A DNA stretch of 64,000 nucleotides from Nannocystis sp. RBIL2 (GCF_026626745.1 NZ_JAPNJW010000002.1:4178151-4242150), one strand, 5' to 3'; shown: positions 39,867-50,233, numbered from the stretch's first letter. Notes: generated by a model not told the origin, from the sequence alone. Program-made: numbers and translations.

Positions 39867-41748
39867 GATTCCACACGCGACGGGTCCGCACCCAGGTGCC
39901 GAGGCTGTCGCCGAAGATCCGCACCCCGGTCTGCTTGGTGCCGTCGCAGGTGATCCCTGAATAATCATTGGAGACTGCGACGATGTCCGCGTGCCCGTCG
40001 CCGTCGACGTCGGCCACCAGCGGGTACTCGACCAGAGTGCCCGTCGTGTTGCAGGTGCTCCACAGCACCGTCCCGTCGCTGCCCTTGTACACGCGCAGCG
40101 TCGTCTCGTCGGAGTAGATGACCTCGGCCGAGCCGTCGCCGTCGAAGTCGAACACCGACGAGCCAGTGGCCGCCGACGAACAGTCCTGGGTCTGCTTGAT
40201 CCACAGGAACGTGTCCGCGTCGGCCACGTTCGGGTCCATCAGCTTCTTGCCGTCGAACACGGCGTAGCCGACCCCGCCCGCGACCGCGACGTCGGGCGTG
40301 CCGTCGCCGTTGAAGTCGGCGATCGTCTGCGGGCCGCCGCCCTGGATGTTGCCGGCGGAGCCCGGGGGGCACAGATCCGGCGACAGCGGGCCGTTGATGT
40401 CGATGCCGGCGCGGAGGATCTGGACCCCGTTGGCGGCCATCGGATCGTGGCGCCAGATGATCAGGTTGTGCGGCAGCAGGTTGCCGCCGTTGGCGATCGT
40501 GGCGACCTCGGCCTTGCCGTCGAGGTCGAGGTCCGCGACCGCGCTCCACGACCCCTCGAGGCCGGTCGCGGCCATCACCCCGCCGGCCGCGTTGTAGGCG
40601 CCCGTTGCGTGGACGATGTCGAGCTGGCCGTCGCCGTCGAGATCCGCCGCGGTGTTGATGTGACCGCCGAGCGCGGTCTCGATCGCGCCCGTCTTGCCGT
40701 CGAGGACCGCGCTGGGGGTCAGCACCTCGGGGGCGCCGTCCTGGTCGAGGTCGGTGATCGACACGAACACCCCGGAGCCCTGCACCGGCGAGGTCCACAG
40801 GATAGTGCCGTCGCCGCGGAACGCGACGGCCTTGCCGGTCGTGGTGGTGGCGACGACCTCGTTGCCGGGCACCCCGTCGATGTCTCCGCCCGCGAGCTCG
40901 CGGCCCGGCGCGATCGGGTCGACCGCGTCGAAGTAGGTCCACTTCTCGACGAGCTGGCCGCCGACGATCGAGATGACGTGGATCGTGCCGTTGTTGTTGT
41001 AGTCGCCGTTGTCGAACGTGGAGAACACGATCTCCGGGATGTCGCGCTCGTCGACGATCAGGTCGCAGTTGTCGTCGTCGAGCTGGACGACGATCGGCGT
41101 CATCATGACGTCGCCCTTGTCCCAGTGGTACTTGACCACCGGCGTGAACGCCCCCGGCGGCGGCTTGTACTCGCACGTCGTCAGGCAGGTCGGCGGCTCG
41201 CCGGGGTCCTGGCCGTCGAGGCAGATCGGCGGCGCCGGCAAGCACTTGCCGGTCGCCGGGGTGACCCCGCCCTGGCACATGCCGCCCATCATCTCCGGCT
41301 CGCCGAGCGAGTATTCACAATACTCCTCGTCGGCGCATTCGCTGGCGTCGATGCAGGTGTCACCGGGCATGACGCAGGTGTTGAACGAGCAGAAGCCCCC
41401 GTCCGGGCAGCAGACGTCGCCGCAGGTGCGATCCTCGGTGGGGCAGCACTCGCCGCCGATGCAGGTGCCGCCCTGGTCGGCGCAGTCGGCCGGACACACC
41501 GGCTCCGCGGTGGTGCCGTCGGTGCTCTCGGTGTCGCTCGTCTGCGTCGTCGAGGTCGCCTGCGAGTCGCCGGCGGTGCCGGTGCTGCCGTCGCTGCCGG
41601 CCTCCGTCGGCACCGTGCTGCCGTCCGTCACGGTGGTCGTGGGCGAGCTCGAGGTGAGGCTTTCCGTGGCCGATTCGCGGGCATCATCGCCGCAGGCCGC
41701 GCTCGCCGCGAGACCCCAGCACAAGAGCATCCTCGGAGTGGGCTTCAT
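39378..41748 (-). CDS. FG-GAP/VCBS-repeat lipoprotein, frameshifted near its 3' end
   Basis: Starts at ATG 41748 with a lipobox (GLAASAAC), then a Thr/Ser/Asp linker, a Cys-rich block of short modules (CPADCADQGGTCIGGECC and others), and six or more FG-GAP/VCBS loops (DLDGDGQLDIV, DFDGDGSAEVI, DVDGDGHADIV) forming a probable beta-propeller. The HTYHVTN/NWTVPRLNNFRQ segment and a CARDB-like domain end the protein. A run of four C at 39479-39482, where copies A and B have three, shifts the frame within SSVVW; unshifted, it would end at 39378 as CPRPPG. It is likely surface-exposed and divergent from another FG-GAP lipoprotein. Confidence 0.85.
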
Positions 41749-41909
41749 CGGCGCAGGGTAACGAAGCTCGCTCGCCGACGCGAGCGCGTCGCGGCCGCGC
41801 TCAGGATGGCGCGCGTGCAACGGTCTGCGCGGCCCGGGATCGCGCCTGCTTGTCGCGCTTGCCAGGCGAGCCCCGCGCGTGAAACCCTGCCCCCCGAGGA
41901 AGCACGCGC
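41749..41909. promoter_or_regulatory. Shared divergent promoter region
   Basis: 161 bases separate two divergent FG-GAP lipoprotein genes and must hold both promoters. A GCTCG-N-CGAGC-type inverted repeat (CGCTCGCCGACGCGAGCG) lies at about 41770-41787. No promoter boxes were recognised. Confidence 0.35.
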
Positions 41910-43619
41910 ATGCGCAACGATCGGGCGGGTTTTGGCAATGGGTGGATCGTCTCGCTGACCCTCGTGGCGGCGCAGCAGGCCGGGTGCGGCGACGACGGGC
42001 GGCCGCAGGGCCAGACCTCGGCGAGCGCCGGAGCGACCACCGGCACCACCACCACCACCGGCGCGACGCTCGATCCCACCACTACCGCGCCCACCACCTC
42101 GACCAGCGCGAGCGGCAGCGAGGGCACCAGCACCACCGGCACCGGCGGCGTGCAGTTCGACGTCGGCAACGGCGACGACACCGACAGCGGCACCACCGGC
42201 GCGCCCAACCTGTGCAAGGTCGCCTCCGACGGCGACGCCGGCAATTGCCGCACCAAGGCCCCGCCCGACGCCTTCAGCCCCGAGGTCCAGTGGAGCTGGC
42301 CGGGCGTCGGCGAGGACGTGTTCAGCGGCGTCTCGCCGCTGGTCGCCAACCTCACCGACGACAACGGCGACGGCGCGATCGACCTGTGCGACGTCCCCGA
42401 CATCGTCGTCGTCGCCGGCCCGGGCGACGGCGTCGAGCCCGACACCGGCCACGTCTACGTCCTCGACGGCGCCACCGGGTCCCTCCATTACTCGATCCCC
42501 GACCCCGTCTACGGCTATTCGAGCCCAGCGCTCGGCGACATCGACAATGATGGCGTCCCCGAAATCATCGTCTTCGCCCACGGCGACGTCGTCCGCGCCT
42601 TCGAGCACGACGGCACTCCCAAGTGGACCTCCGCCCCGGTCGCCGCCGCCGCGATCCGCGGCGCCGTGGCAATCGCCGACCTGAACGCCGACGGCAGCCC
42701 CGAGATCCTCTTCAGCGACTCCGTCCTGAGCGCCACCGGCGAGGTGCTGTGGAACGTCCTCGACGGCGCGTGGAGCTACGCCACCCCGGTCGCCGCCGAC
42801 CTCGACGACGACGGCTTCCTCGAGGTCGTCTATGGTCATAGCGCCTACCGCCACGACGGCACCCCCTATTACACCAACGACGCCGTCCCGATCGCCTCCT
42901 TGCCCCACGTCGCCGACCTCGACGAGGACGGCCTGCCGGAGATCCTCCTGTCCACCGGCAATGGCCTGACCGTGCTCGAGCACGACGGTACCACCAAACC
43001 GGGCCACCTCGACCTGCGCCTCACCGACGCCGCGCCCGAGCACGCCTTCATCTGGCTGCGCCCCGCCGCCATCCACGACTTCGACGGCGACGACCTGCCC
43101 GAGTTCTCGCACAGCTCCGCCGCGCAGTACGCCATTTACGACACCAACCCGGCCGCCATCCAGTGGCAGGCCGCGGTCCTCGACCAGAGCGGCGCCGCCG
43201 GCGGCACCGCCTTCGACTTCATCGCCGCCGGCGCGGCCCAGGCGATGTACGCCGACGAATACAGCCTGTTCGTGTTCGACGGCGCCGGCAACCCGCTGCT
43301 CGAGGTGCCGCACACCAGCCTCACGTACATCGAGTTCCCGGTGGTCGCCGACGTCGACAACGACGGCAGCGCCGAGATCGTCGTCGTCTCCAACCAGAGC
43401 CTGCAGGGCCCGCCCTCGCCCACCGTCCAGGTCATCCGCGACGTCGAGGACCGGTGGATCCAGGCCCGGCGGATCTGGAATCAACACACCTATCACGTCA
43501 CCAACGTCCGCGAAGACGGCACCATCCCCGCGGTCGAACCGAAGAGCTGGCAATTGCTCAACACGTTCCGCACCCAGGCGCAGATCGAAGGCGGCGCGGT
43601 GTGCGACCCGCCGGGCTGA
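41910..43619 (+). CDS. FG-GAP/VCBS-repeat lipoprotein
   Basis: A 569-residue lipoprotein (lipobox AQQAGC) with a Thr/Ser-rich linker (about 35-95) and at least six FG-GAP/VCBS loops, such as DIDNDGVPEII, DLDDDGFLEVV, DLDEDGLPEIL and DVDNDGSAEIV, predicted to form a calcium-dependent beta-propeller. It ends with RRIWNQHTYHVTNVREDG and LLNTFRTQAQIEGGA, the same family tail as the neighbour but without the CARDB-like domain. The last about 126 bases recur at 62174-62299. Confidence 0.9.
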   Translation: MRNDRAGFGNGWIVSLTLVAAQQAGCGDDGRPQGQTSASAGATTGTTTTTGATLDPTTTAPTTSTSASGSEGTSTTGTGGVQFDVGNGDDTDSGTTGAPNLCKVASDGDAGNCRTKAPPDAFSPEVQWSWPGVGEDVFSGVSPLVANLTDDNGDGAIDLCDVPDIVVVAGPGDGVEPDTGHVYVLDGATGSLHYSIPDPVYGYSSPALGDIDNDGVPEIIVFAHGDVVRAFEHDGTPKWTSAPVAAAAIRGAVAIADLNADGSPEILFSDSVLSATGEVLWNVLDGAWSYATPVAADLDDDGFLEVVYGHSAYRHDGTPYYTNDAVPIASLPHVADLDEDGLPEILLSTGNGLTVLEHDGTTKPGHLDLRLTDAAPEHAFIWLRPAAIHDFDGDDLPEFSHSSAAQYAIYDTNPAAIQWQAAVLDQSGAAGGTAFDFIAAGAAQAMYADEYSLFVFDGAGNPLLEVPHTSLTYIEFPVVADVDNDGSAEIVVVSNQSLQGPPSPTVQVIRDVEDRWIQARRIWNQHTYHVTNVREDGTIPAVEPKSWQLLNTFRTQAQIEGGAVCDPPG

Positions 43620-43817
43620 GACGCCGACAACCCCATGCTCAGCGTGTGGAACAGCGCGCCTATCACATCCGCGAATCCCGAGAACACGCAGTCACCTGAA
43701 CGCCGAGTGGAACCGGCGGTCGACGCTCAGCGCCGAAGCGCTCAGAGCAGATCGGGCACCGAGGCGGCGGGGGGTCGCGCGCTGGACGGGCGCGGGCGGT
43801 CCGGAGATACTGGCCAG

Positions 43818-44786
43818 GTGTGGGAGGTCGCAGGGGCGCTGGTCGTGGTCGTGGTCGCGGTCGCGGCGATGCGTCCGTCGACGGCCGAAGCATGCTCGTG
43901 CCGGGCTCCTCCGCGGGGCCAGTTCTTTGTCGGGACGAACGGCGAGACGCCGGCCGACGCGCCAGGGATCGCATGGTCCGGTGACGCATTGAAGTCGTAC
44001 ATGGAGGACGATCCGTCGCACGTGACGAAGGTCGAGCGGCACTACGGAAGGAGCCGCAATCCGGTGCGGTTCTCGCTCGTAAAGCGCGGCCGGTTCGAGT
44101 TCATCGCTCCCGAGGGCGGGCTCAGGGCCGGCGAGCGGTACGACGTCGTGGTCGAGATGAAGTGGGGGAGCAGGACGGACAGGTTCGAGACGGCGGTGAA
44201 GGTCGAGGCCGGACCCCTCGCCCTCGCCGAGGCGCGGCTGGTGCTGTCGCCGCGGCGCAGGGAGACGGTCGACGTGCCCCCGCAAGATGCGGTCTCGTGC
44301 AGCGACGAGATCGAGGCCGACGTGGTGCGGGCGCGCGTCGAGCTGCCTCCGACGCTCGAGCCGTACCGCGACTACCTGCTGTACGCGACGATCGTCGACG
44401 GCGAGCCGCGCGAGAGCCCTCCCCGCAGCGCGTGCGGACAGCGGCGCCGGCAGCAGCCCCGACAGCTGCGGTGGCTCGAGTACGACCCGCTGTTCGCGGC
44501 GTGCGACCGCGAGGACGGGCTCGCGCCGGGCGTGCATACGGTCGCGGTGCGACTGGAGACGCCAGACGGGCGCACGTTTACGACGCCGGAGCAGCGCTTC
44601 GAAGTCGACTGCGCGACTTCGCCGGTGAGCGAAGCACCGGCTCCGGCTCCGATCGAGGCGCCGCGGTCGGCGGAAGCAGGGCCGCCGCCGGTCACCCACG
44701 GCTGCGCCCTCAGCGGGGGGCCGAGGTGGTGGCTGGTCGTCGCGCTCGCGGTGCGCCGACGACGTGGCCTTCGGGGCAGGTCCTGA
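43818..44786 (+). CDS. Secreted protein with MYXO-CTERM-like anchor
   Basis: A 322-residue protein from a GTG at 43818, chosen because a signal peptide follows (EVAGALVVVVVAVAAM, then STAEACSC). The middle resembles Ig-like beta domains (FEFIAPEGGLRAGERYDVVV). The end, GCALSGGPRWWLVVALAVRR plus basic residues, has the Cys, short hydrophobic span and Arg cluster of MYXO-CTERM sorting tails. Likely exported and anchored or processed at the surface. Confidence 0.7.
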   Translation: MWEVAGALVVVVVAVAAMRPSTAEACSCRAPPRGQFFVGTNGETPADAPGIAWSGDALKSYMEDDPSHVTKVERHYGRSRNPVRFSLVKRGRFEFIAPEGGLRAGERYDVVVEMKWGSRTDRFETAVKVEAGPLALAEARLVLSPRRRETVDVPPQDAVSCSDEIEADVVRARVELPPTLEPYRDYLLYATIVDGEPRESPPRSACGQRRRQQPRQLRWLEYDPLFAACDREDGLAPGVHTVAVRLETPDGRTFTTPEQRFEVDCATSPVSEAPAPAPIEAPRSAEAGPPPVTHGCALSGGPRWWLVVALAVRRRRGLRGRS

Positions 44787-44941
44787 GCGGCCTGCCCGAA
44801 CGGTTCAGCGCATTCCGTTCCACTTCGTGCCCCGTGGCCGCCGACCCGTCGCCGGTCTCCCGCGGCTGCACTCGTAGTACACGATCCGCCCTCGTGGCTA
44901 CCGGTCTGCGGATGCTCGCCCCCCGCCGCCGAACTTTGCGA

Positions 44942-45718
44942 TCAAGGCGGCGCGTCCCTCAGGTCCATCGGCACGGGTCCGGCGAACCGCCCCGAGGTCC
45001 TCTCATCGACGCCCGGGCCGATCAGGCGTGTATCCTCGATGGCGCCCCAGACCAGCGCCCTGCCCTCGACACGCGACTCGGACGCGGTAGCGACGTCGGC
45101 GCCGAGCCCGGGCGCCAGCGCCTTCACGACGCGCAGCCGCGAGGCCGGGGGGAGCCGATTCCCGGGCTTGAATCTCACCGAATACGCGACGTCGGCCACG
45201 AGCACCGCGCGGACCATCGCCACCTCGGCGCCCGCCGCACGGGCCGCCTCGATCGCCTGCCGACACGCGGGAGTCCGCGGCACGATCGGGCGCGGCACGC
45301 CGGCGTCGGGCAGGGAGAGCACGCGGACGTCCAGCGGCCGAACGTCGATGCGCCTGACCGTGCTCAGCGCGGTTGCGGCGCGGACCGGCAGCACGGCGTC
45401 CGTATCGACGCGAAAACTCCGCCCGCGGCGCAGCCGGCGAGTGATGTCGGGGCGCGACACGAGCGGCTCGACCCCGCCGGCGAGCACCTCGCTGGCAGTG
45501 CATAGGATGCCGACCTCCAGCGGGTCTCGTCGGCTCATGACAACGACTGTCCCGGGGGACAGGAGGCGCGTCGGCGCGCGCAGCTCGCTATAGCCGCCAT
45601 CGGCGAGGATCCGTCCGGGGGAGGGATGGCAGCCCGACAGCAGCAACGCGACGAGCAGCGTCGCACCGGGCCGGCGTCGCCGCCCCTTCACTTTTTCGCG
45701 ACCAGCGTCCGAACGCAC
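44942..45718 (-). CDS. Hypothetical lipoprotein
   Basis: A 258-residue protein (GTG start) with basic N-terminus and lipobox ALLLSGC. It contains a segment GTVVVMSRRDPLEVGILCTA and a repeat of V-x-PL-D-V-type strands; no family was recognised. A TGTCCC-GG-GGGACA-type inverted element at 45547-45562 lies within the gene. Confidence 0.65.
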   Translation of the reverse strand: MRSDAGREKVKGRRRRPGATLLVALLLSGCHPSPGRILADGGYSELRAPTRLLSPGTVVVMSRRDPLEVGILCTASEVLAGGVEPLVSRPDITRRLRRGRSFRVDTDAVLPVRAATALSTVRRIDVRPLDVRVLSLPDAGVPRPIVPRTPACRQAIEAARAAGAEVAMVRAVLVADVAYSVRFKPGNRLPPASRLRVVKALAPGLGADVATASESRVEGRALVWGAIEDTRLIGPGVDERTSGRFAGPVPMDLRDAPP

Positions 45719-45745
45719 GGCGTCGATATTACACGCGCGGAGCCG

Positions 45746-45979
45746 TCACAGCGTGGGGCAAGCGAACCGCCGCCCGAGGCTCGAGTCGTGCAACGCCCGC
45801 GTCCCGCCTTGAGTCCCGACCCCGAACCGGTCCTGGCCGGAGCGGCGTACTGCTCTGACCAGCCCGGCGGCGGCCTCGAACTGTGCGAGCGCCATGATGT
45901 CCTCGACCTGCTCGGCGAGCGCTCGCTTCGCCACGAGCTCGGCGTCGCAGCAGCTCGGCGGGGTGCGCCGAGGAGCCAC
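45746..45979 (-). CDS. Possible gene fragment, unknown
   Basis: 77 codons reading CCDAELVAKRALAEQVEDIM and then ALAQFEAAAGLVRAVRRSG, helical and with codon use like real genes. The first ten codons look like noise, so the true 5' end is probably missing. The rest of the 372-base gap 45719-46090 shows nothing. Confidence 0.3.
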   Translation of the reverse strand: MAPRRTPPSCCDAELVAKRALAEQVEDIMALAQFEAAAGLVRAVRRSGQDRFGVGTQGGTRALHDSSLGRRFACPTL

Positions 45980-46090
45980 GCCCGTACGGCCGCGAGTGAC
46001 CGTCGCGCCGCGCCGGTGCGCGGAGGGCCCGCGTCACGAGGCGACGGGCCGGGTCGGATCCGAGACGTCCGTCTCGCTCACGAAGCCCAG

Positions 46091-46780
46091 CTACTCCTCG
46101 AAGGCGACTACGCAGGCGCCCCAATTCATCCTCAGTAAGATTCGATGCCGGTACTCGGATTCTCGGGCCGGACCCAAGCGATCCATGGTGCCGAAGTACG
46201 CGACATACAACCGACTGAAACGGGTCTGTCCGACGGGCTCATGATCAATCGTCCTCACCTCGAGAGCATAACCATCGCCCGACTCGAGAGGCTCGAAGCC
46301 GGATGCCTTCGGAATGTGGGCCGCGGTGTCGAGCCGAGGATAGTCCACGACGAGGTGCCTCAGGAGCTCGACGTACTCCTCTCCCCCTAGCACCTCGGCG
46401 AACTCGGAACGCGACTTGTCGTCGACGAAGATCTCGAACTCTTTCGTGAGCGGCAGATCATTCGGCGACAACGCAATGAAGTCGCCCGCAGATCCCCAGA
46501 GCTCTCGGCGAGCGCGCCGGTGCAAGGCGTCGATCAGCTCGGTCGTGGGAGACACCGCCAGGCCAGGATGCTCTGCGCCTCGATACCGCACGGTGAAAGG
46601 CCGTCGGGCCAAGCGGAACACACCATCTGCGTCGGCGACATCCTTGCCGTCCTGGATGATCGACAACTTTTCACATGGGCCGATCGCTTGCGACGCCGTG
46701 GCCGGCGGCATCCGAGGTGTCGTCGAAGAGCATCCAGCGGCGAGGAACAGGAATGGCGCGACGACTCGGACCCTGAACAC
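46091..46780 (-). CDS. Hypothetical lipoprotein
   Basis: A 229-residue protein with a clean lipoprotein signal (MFRVRVVAPFLFLAAGC). The mature part has GDFIALSPNDLPLTKEFEIF and a Tyr-rich C-terminus (RFSRLYVAYFGTMDR); no family was recognised. Its codon use is slightly less GC-rich than its neighbours. Confidence 0.72.
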   Translation of the reverse strand: MFRVRVVAPFLFLAAGCSSTTPRMPPATASQAIGPCEKLSIIQDGKDVADADGVFRLARRPFTVRYRGAEHPGLAVSPTTELIDALHRRARRELWGSAGDFIALSPNDLPLTKEFEIFVDDKSRSEFAEVLGGEEYVELLRHLVVDYPRLDTAAHIPKASGFEPLESGDGYALEVRTIDHEPVGQTRFSRLYVAYFGTMDRLGPARESEYRHRILLRMNWGACVVAFEE

Positions 46781-47293
46781 GGGCCGAGTCTACAGCGTTT
46801 CGAGCGCGGCGGCGAGGAAGTCACGCAGGTCACGTCGTGCTGGTGCTGCCGAACCCGCCCCCTGGGCTCCCTGCGCATCCGAGTCGCTCCTCGCTGCTCG
46901 GGTGAGCGTCGTAGCAAAAGCTGCGGCGGCGCGCTCGCCGGCAATGCACATTCCGACGCGGCGAAGTACGGCGATCCCCGGCAGAGCGCCGCCCTCGCCG
47001 ACGAGCGGCCGCGTCGCTCTGCCTCCGCGCTCGGCCGCTCGGCCTGGCTGTCAGCGGCGCGGTCCCCTCGGTCGTTCGAGGCCGCGATCCGCCACGTGCT
47101 CCGATTACAGTTCCATGACCGCGTCGCACGGGTGCGCTCGCGGGTCGCGGTCGTTGCGACCGTCGCCGTCCGCGGGTACATGTCGACCGTCCTGAAGGGT
47201 TTGCAGCGGCGATCGGCCGGCGTCGGCTTCGCCGTCGCGGCCTGCAGAGCCGCGCGACTCGTTGCGCGACCACCACCAACCGGACGGCTGAAC
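46781..47293. other. Long divergent gap without recognised gene
   Basis: 513 bases between the leftward lipoprotein and the F0 subunit a gene. The subunit a frame is open through it, but the translation is Arg/Ser/Ala noise and the family begins only at 47294. No RNA gene, repeat or promoter was recognised. Confidence 0.45.
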
Positions 47294-48082
47294 ATGGACG
47301 AGCACGACAGTTGGTACACGCTCCTGATGCCCGAGTTCTGGGCCCGCCTGGAGTCCAGCGCCGCCGAGCACCTGGCCCGAGACGAGGCCTTTCTGATCTT
47401 CGGCGCCACCCACTTCACGCTGGTCCACGTCGCGGGCGCGGTCCTCGCCTTCGTGTTCATCATCATTGCGGCGCTGTGCTACCGCGCGAGCCTGCAGGAC
47501 AGCTCGCGCGGCGTGGTTCCTCCGCGCCGCTTCGGCCTCGCCGCCATGGTCGACGGATTCGTCGGTGCCGTCTATCGCCTCTCGGCCGACGTCATGGGCG
47601 AGGACGACGCCCGACGGTTCCTCCCGCTCACCGGCACGCTGGCGCTGTTCGTCTTCGTCTGCAACATTCAGGGCCTGATCCCCGGCCTGCTGGCGCCCAC
47701 CCATACGCTGAAGACCAATCTCGTGTTCGCGCTGATCGTCTTCCTCGTCTACAACGTGGTCGGCGTGGTGCGGAACGGCTTCGGTTACCTCGCCCATTTC
47801 CTCGGGCCGAAGATCGGCGGCTTCCCGTGGCTGTTCCCGCTGATGCTGCCGGTCGAGCTCGTCCACAACCTAAGCCGTCCGGTCTCGCTGTCGCTGCGCC
47901 TCACCGGCAACATGGTCGCCGACCACAAGGTGGTCGGCGTGGTCGCCCTGATGGCGCCGCTGCTGGTCCCGCTGCCGTTCCTGCTGCTCGGCACCGTCGT
48001 CGCCATCATCCAGACCCTCGTCTTCACGCTGCTGACCATCATCTTCATCAGCCTCGCCGCCGAGAACGGCGAGGAGCACTGA
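47294..48082 (+). CDS. atpB: F0F1 ATP synthase subunit a, solitary copy
   Basis: A 262-residue membrane protein with about six spans. The essential helix reads SLSLRLTGNMVADHKVVG with the proton-path Arg202, preceded by PVELVHNLSRPVS, the standard subunit a signature. The ATG at 47294 matches the family N-terminus (MDEHDSWYTLLMPEF). No other ATP synthase gene lies within the window; the downstream gene is convergent. It is either a separated atp gene, as in genomes with split atp operons, or a second copy. Confidence 0.92.
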   Translation: MDEHDSWYTLLMPEFWARLESSAAEHLARDEAFLIFGATHFTLVHVAGAVLAFVFIIIAALCYRASLQDSSRGVVPPRRFGLAAMVDGFVGAVYRLSADVMGEDDARRFLPLTGTLALFVFVCNIQGLIPGLLAPTHTLKTNLVFALIVFLVYNVVGVVRNGFGYLAHFLGPKIGGFPWLFPLMLPVELVHNLSRPVSLSLRLTGNMVADHKVVGVVALMAPLLVPLPFLLLGTVVAIIQTLVFTLLTIIFISLAAENGEEH

Positions 48083-48348
48083 CAGCTTCTCGGGCCGGCG
48101 ATCGCCGACCACGGCAGGCGACGGCGGGATACATCGGCCGACCTCGGGCGGTCTGGTTCCTTGTGGTCGTCATGATCGCCGCCGCCGGTCCAGGGCCCCG
48201 GATGCGCGGCGGCCGGTCACCATGCGCCTCCTGCGGCATCTCGGCCACCAGGCGCTCCTGGCCCCGCAGCGGCCCTGGCCCCGCGCGTCCCCTCGTCACT
48301 TCGACCCCACCCGGCCCAGGTCCTCGCGCCCGAACGGACCCCGCCTGC

Positions 48349-49971
48349 TTACTTCTGATGCGGCCGCGCGTCGAACGGCAGCGTGATGGTGAAGGTGGTC
48401 CCCATCTCCTTGTCGCTCTCGACCTCGACGGCGCCGCCGTGGGCCTCGGCGCAGGCGCGGACGAACGCCAGCCCGAGCCCCCAGCTTTCTCCTGCCTGCG
48501 GCGCCCGGCGCCGCTGCGAGAACACGTCGAAGATGTGCTCGCGGTACTCGGCGGGGATCGGGTCACCGAAGTTGTGGACCGACACGCGCGCGTCACCGCC
48601 GCGACGCGCGAGCCGGATTGCGATCTGCGTGTCGCCACGCCCGTACTTGAGCGCGTTGACGACGAGGTTCCACAACGCCCGGCGGAGCTCGTCGCGGCTC
48701 CACATGCCGCGAACCTCCCCGTCGGCTTCGATGGCGAAGCGCGGGCCGTGCTGGGCCTCGAGGTCCTGGACGACGTCCTCGGCGACCTCGCGGAGGTCGC
48801 ACCAGTCGATGTTCAGCGGCAAGCGCTGGCCGGCCTCCATCCGGCTGACGTCGAGGAGGTCGCGGATCATGAGATCGACGCGCTCGAGGTTGCGCTCGAT
48901 CCGCCCGACGATATCGGGCCGGGCGGCCCGGTCGCCGAGCCGGACCAGGGTGTGGGCGCTCATCTTGGCGCTGGCCAGCGGACCGCGGAGATCGTGCGCG
49001 AGGATGGCCGTGAAGCGCTCCCGCAGCGCACGTTCGGCCTCCAGCTCCTCGATCCGAAGCCGCAGTTCCGCGTGCAGCTGCCCGTTCTCGAGGTGCAGGG
49101 TCATCCCCTCGCCGAGCGCTTCGATGCGCCGGAGCTCACGGGTGGAGAACGGCCCCTGGACGCGCGTGCCCACGTACATTACGCCGCGGATCCGGTCGCG
49201 CCGCGGGAGGCGGACGCCGAGCAGCGAGTGGATGCCGCTGCGTCGCAGCCCGTCGCTGACCACGAGCTCGGTCGCAGCGACGTCGTCGATGGCGACCGGC
49301 TCCTCGCTCGTGGCCATCAGGCCGGTAACCGTCGCAGGGTCGAGCGACGTCATGATCTCTTGCAAGTCGTCCTCGGCGAGCCCGACCGCGGCCTGCGTCA
49401 CCAGCAGTTCGCTCTGCGGATCGTACAGGAACAAAGCCGCACACTGCGCGGCCATCGCCTCCATGATCACCGCCAGCATCTCTTTCAGGTGCCCTCCGAG
49501 CGGCGCCGCGGGTGTGTGGAGCGCTTTGTCGGCCAGCGTCCGCAGCTGTCGGAGGTAACGCTTCTCGCGCTGCTCGTCGAGCTGCATGTGCACCTGAAAC
49601 GAGTCGGTCGTCCGCACCATGATGTTCTGCAGCGCGAGGAAGATCCGCGCGAGCTCGTCGGGGGACGGCCGTTCGTCCGTCGGGGCCGTCGCTGCGCAGG
49701 AAAAGATGCAGCGCTCGAGAATGGCGAACTCCTCCACTACCTCCGCGACTTCGAATCCCCAACGGATTCGATCCGACAGGTGGCTCTCGATGTGACGCAT
49801 GAGAACCTCCTCATCGGCGCCGCCCGTCAGCGCCGCCAGACAGACCGGCATCAAATTCTTGAGCTCGACGTCGGAGAGCCCGCGGGCTGACGCCGCGCGG
49901 CTGGCCTCGCTGGCCCACGCCTGGAGGATTTTGTCCCCGTGACGGTCGAGGAAACCGGTCGAGGACGCCAC
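48349..49971 (-). CDS. Sensor histidine kinase: RsbRD_N-like, GAF, HisKA, HATPase
   Basis: A 540-residue cytosolic kinase. Residues about 5-110 resemble the RsbRD N-terminal helical domain (GFLDRHGDKILQAW and later WGFEVAEVVEEFAILE). A GAF domain spans about 165-310 (MEAMAAQCAALFLYD). HisKA has His326 in ILAHDLRGPLAS; the ATPase domain has LWNLVVNALKYG and ESWGLGLAFVRA. The GTG at 49971 is chosen because upstream codons read as noise and GGAG lies about 10 bases before it. There is no adjacent response regulator. It is divergent from the helical gene at 50234. Confidence 0.88.
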   Translation of the reverse strand: MASSTGFLDRHGDKILQAWASEASRAASARGLSDVELKNLMPVCLAALTGGADEEVLMRHIESHLSDRIRWGFEVAEVVEEFAILERCIFSCAATAPTDERPSPDELARIFLALQNIMVRTTDSFQVHMQLDEQREKRYLRQLRTLADKALHTPAAPLGGHLKEMLAVIMEAMAAQCAALFLYDPQSELLVTQAAVGLAEDDLQEIMTSLDPATVTGLMATSEEPVAIDDVAATELVVSDGLRRSGIHSLLGVRLPRRDRIRGVMYVGTRVQGPFSTRELRRIEALGEGMTLHLENGQLHAELRLRIEELEAERALRERFTAILAHDLRGPLASAKMSAHTLVRLGDRAARPDIVGRIERNLERVDLMIRDLLDVSRMEAGQRLPLNIDWCDLREVAEDVVQDLEAQHGPRFAIEADGEVRGMWSRDELRRALWNLVVNALKYGRGDTQIAIRLARRGGDARVSVHNFGDPIPAEYREHIFDVFSQRRRAPQAGESWGLGLAFVRACAEAHGGAVEVESDKEMGTTFTITLPFDARPHQK

Positions 49972-50233
49972 ATCATAATTATACTCCGTGATCTGTGCCG
50001 TGGTCGACGTCGCGTCGACGACTCTCGAGCTTGGTCGAGAACGACGTAAACAGATCGTCGACATCGGCCCCCAGATCGAGCGCTTGACCTCGAGCGCGTT
50101 TGGCCCGAGCGCAGCAGCTTCAGCCTGTTGCGAGCGCGAGCGCAACGACATCGAGCGGTGTCGGACGCGGCCACTGACGATGACACATCCACGACGTGCC
50201 GCGGAGTAGGCGCGTCCGCATGCTTTGAAGGCC

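Noticed and set aside
46520-47293. N-terminal extension of the F0 subunit a frame
   Set aside because: 258 extra codons of Arg/Ser/Ala noise; the family starts at 47294.
49741-49775. TTCGAATCC-like word suggesting a tRNA T-arm
   Set aside because: It lies inside the kinase coding region, and no acceptor or anticodon arms surround it.
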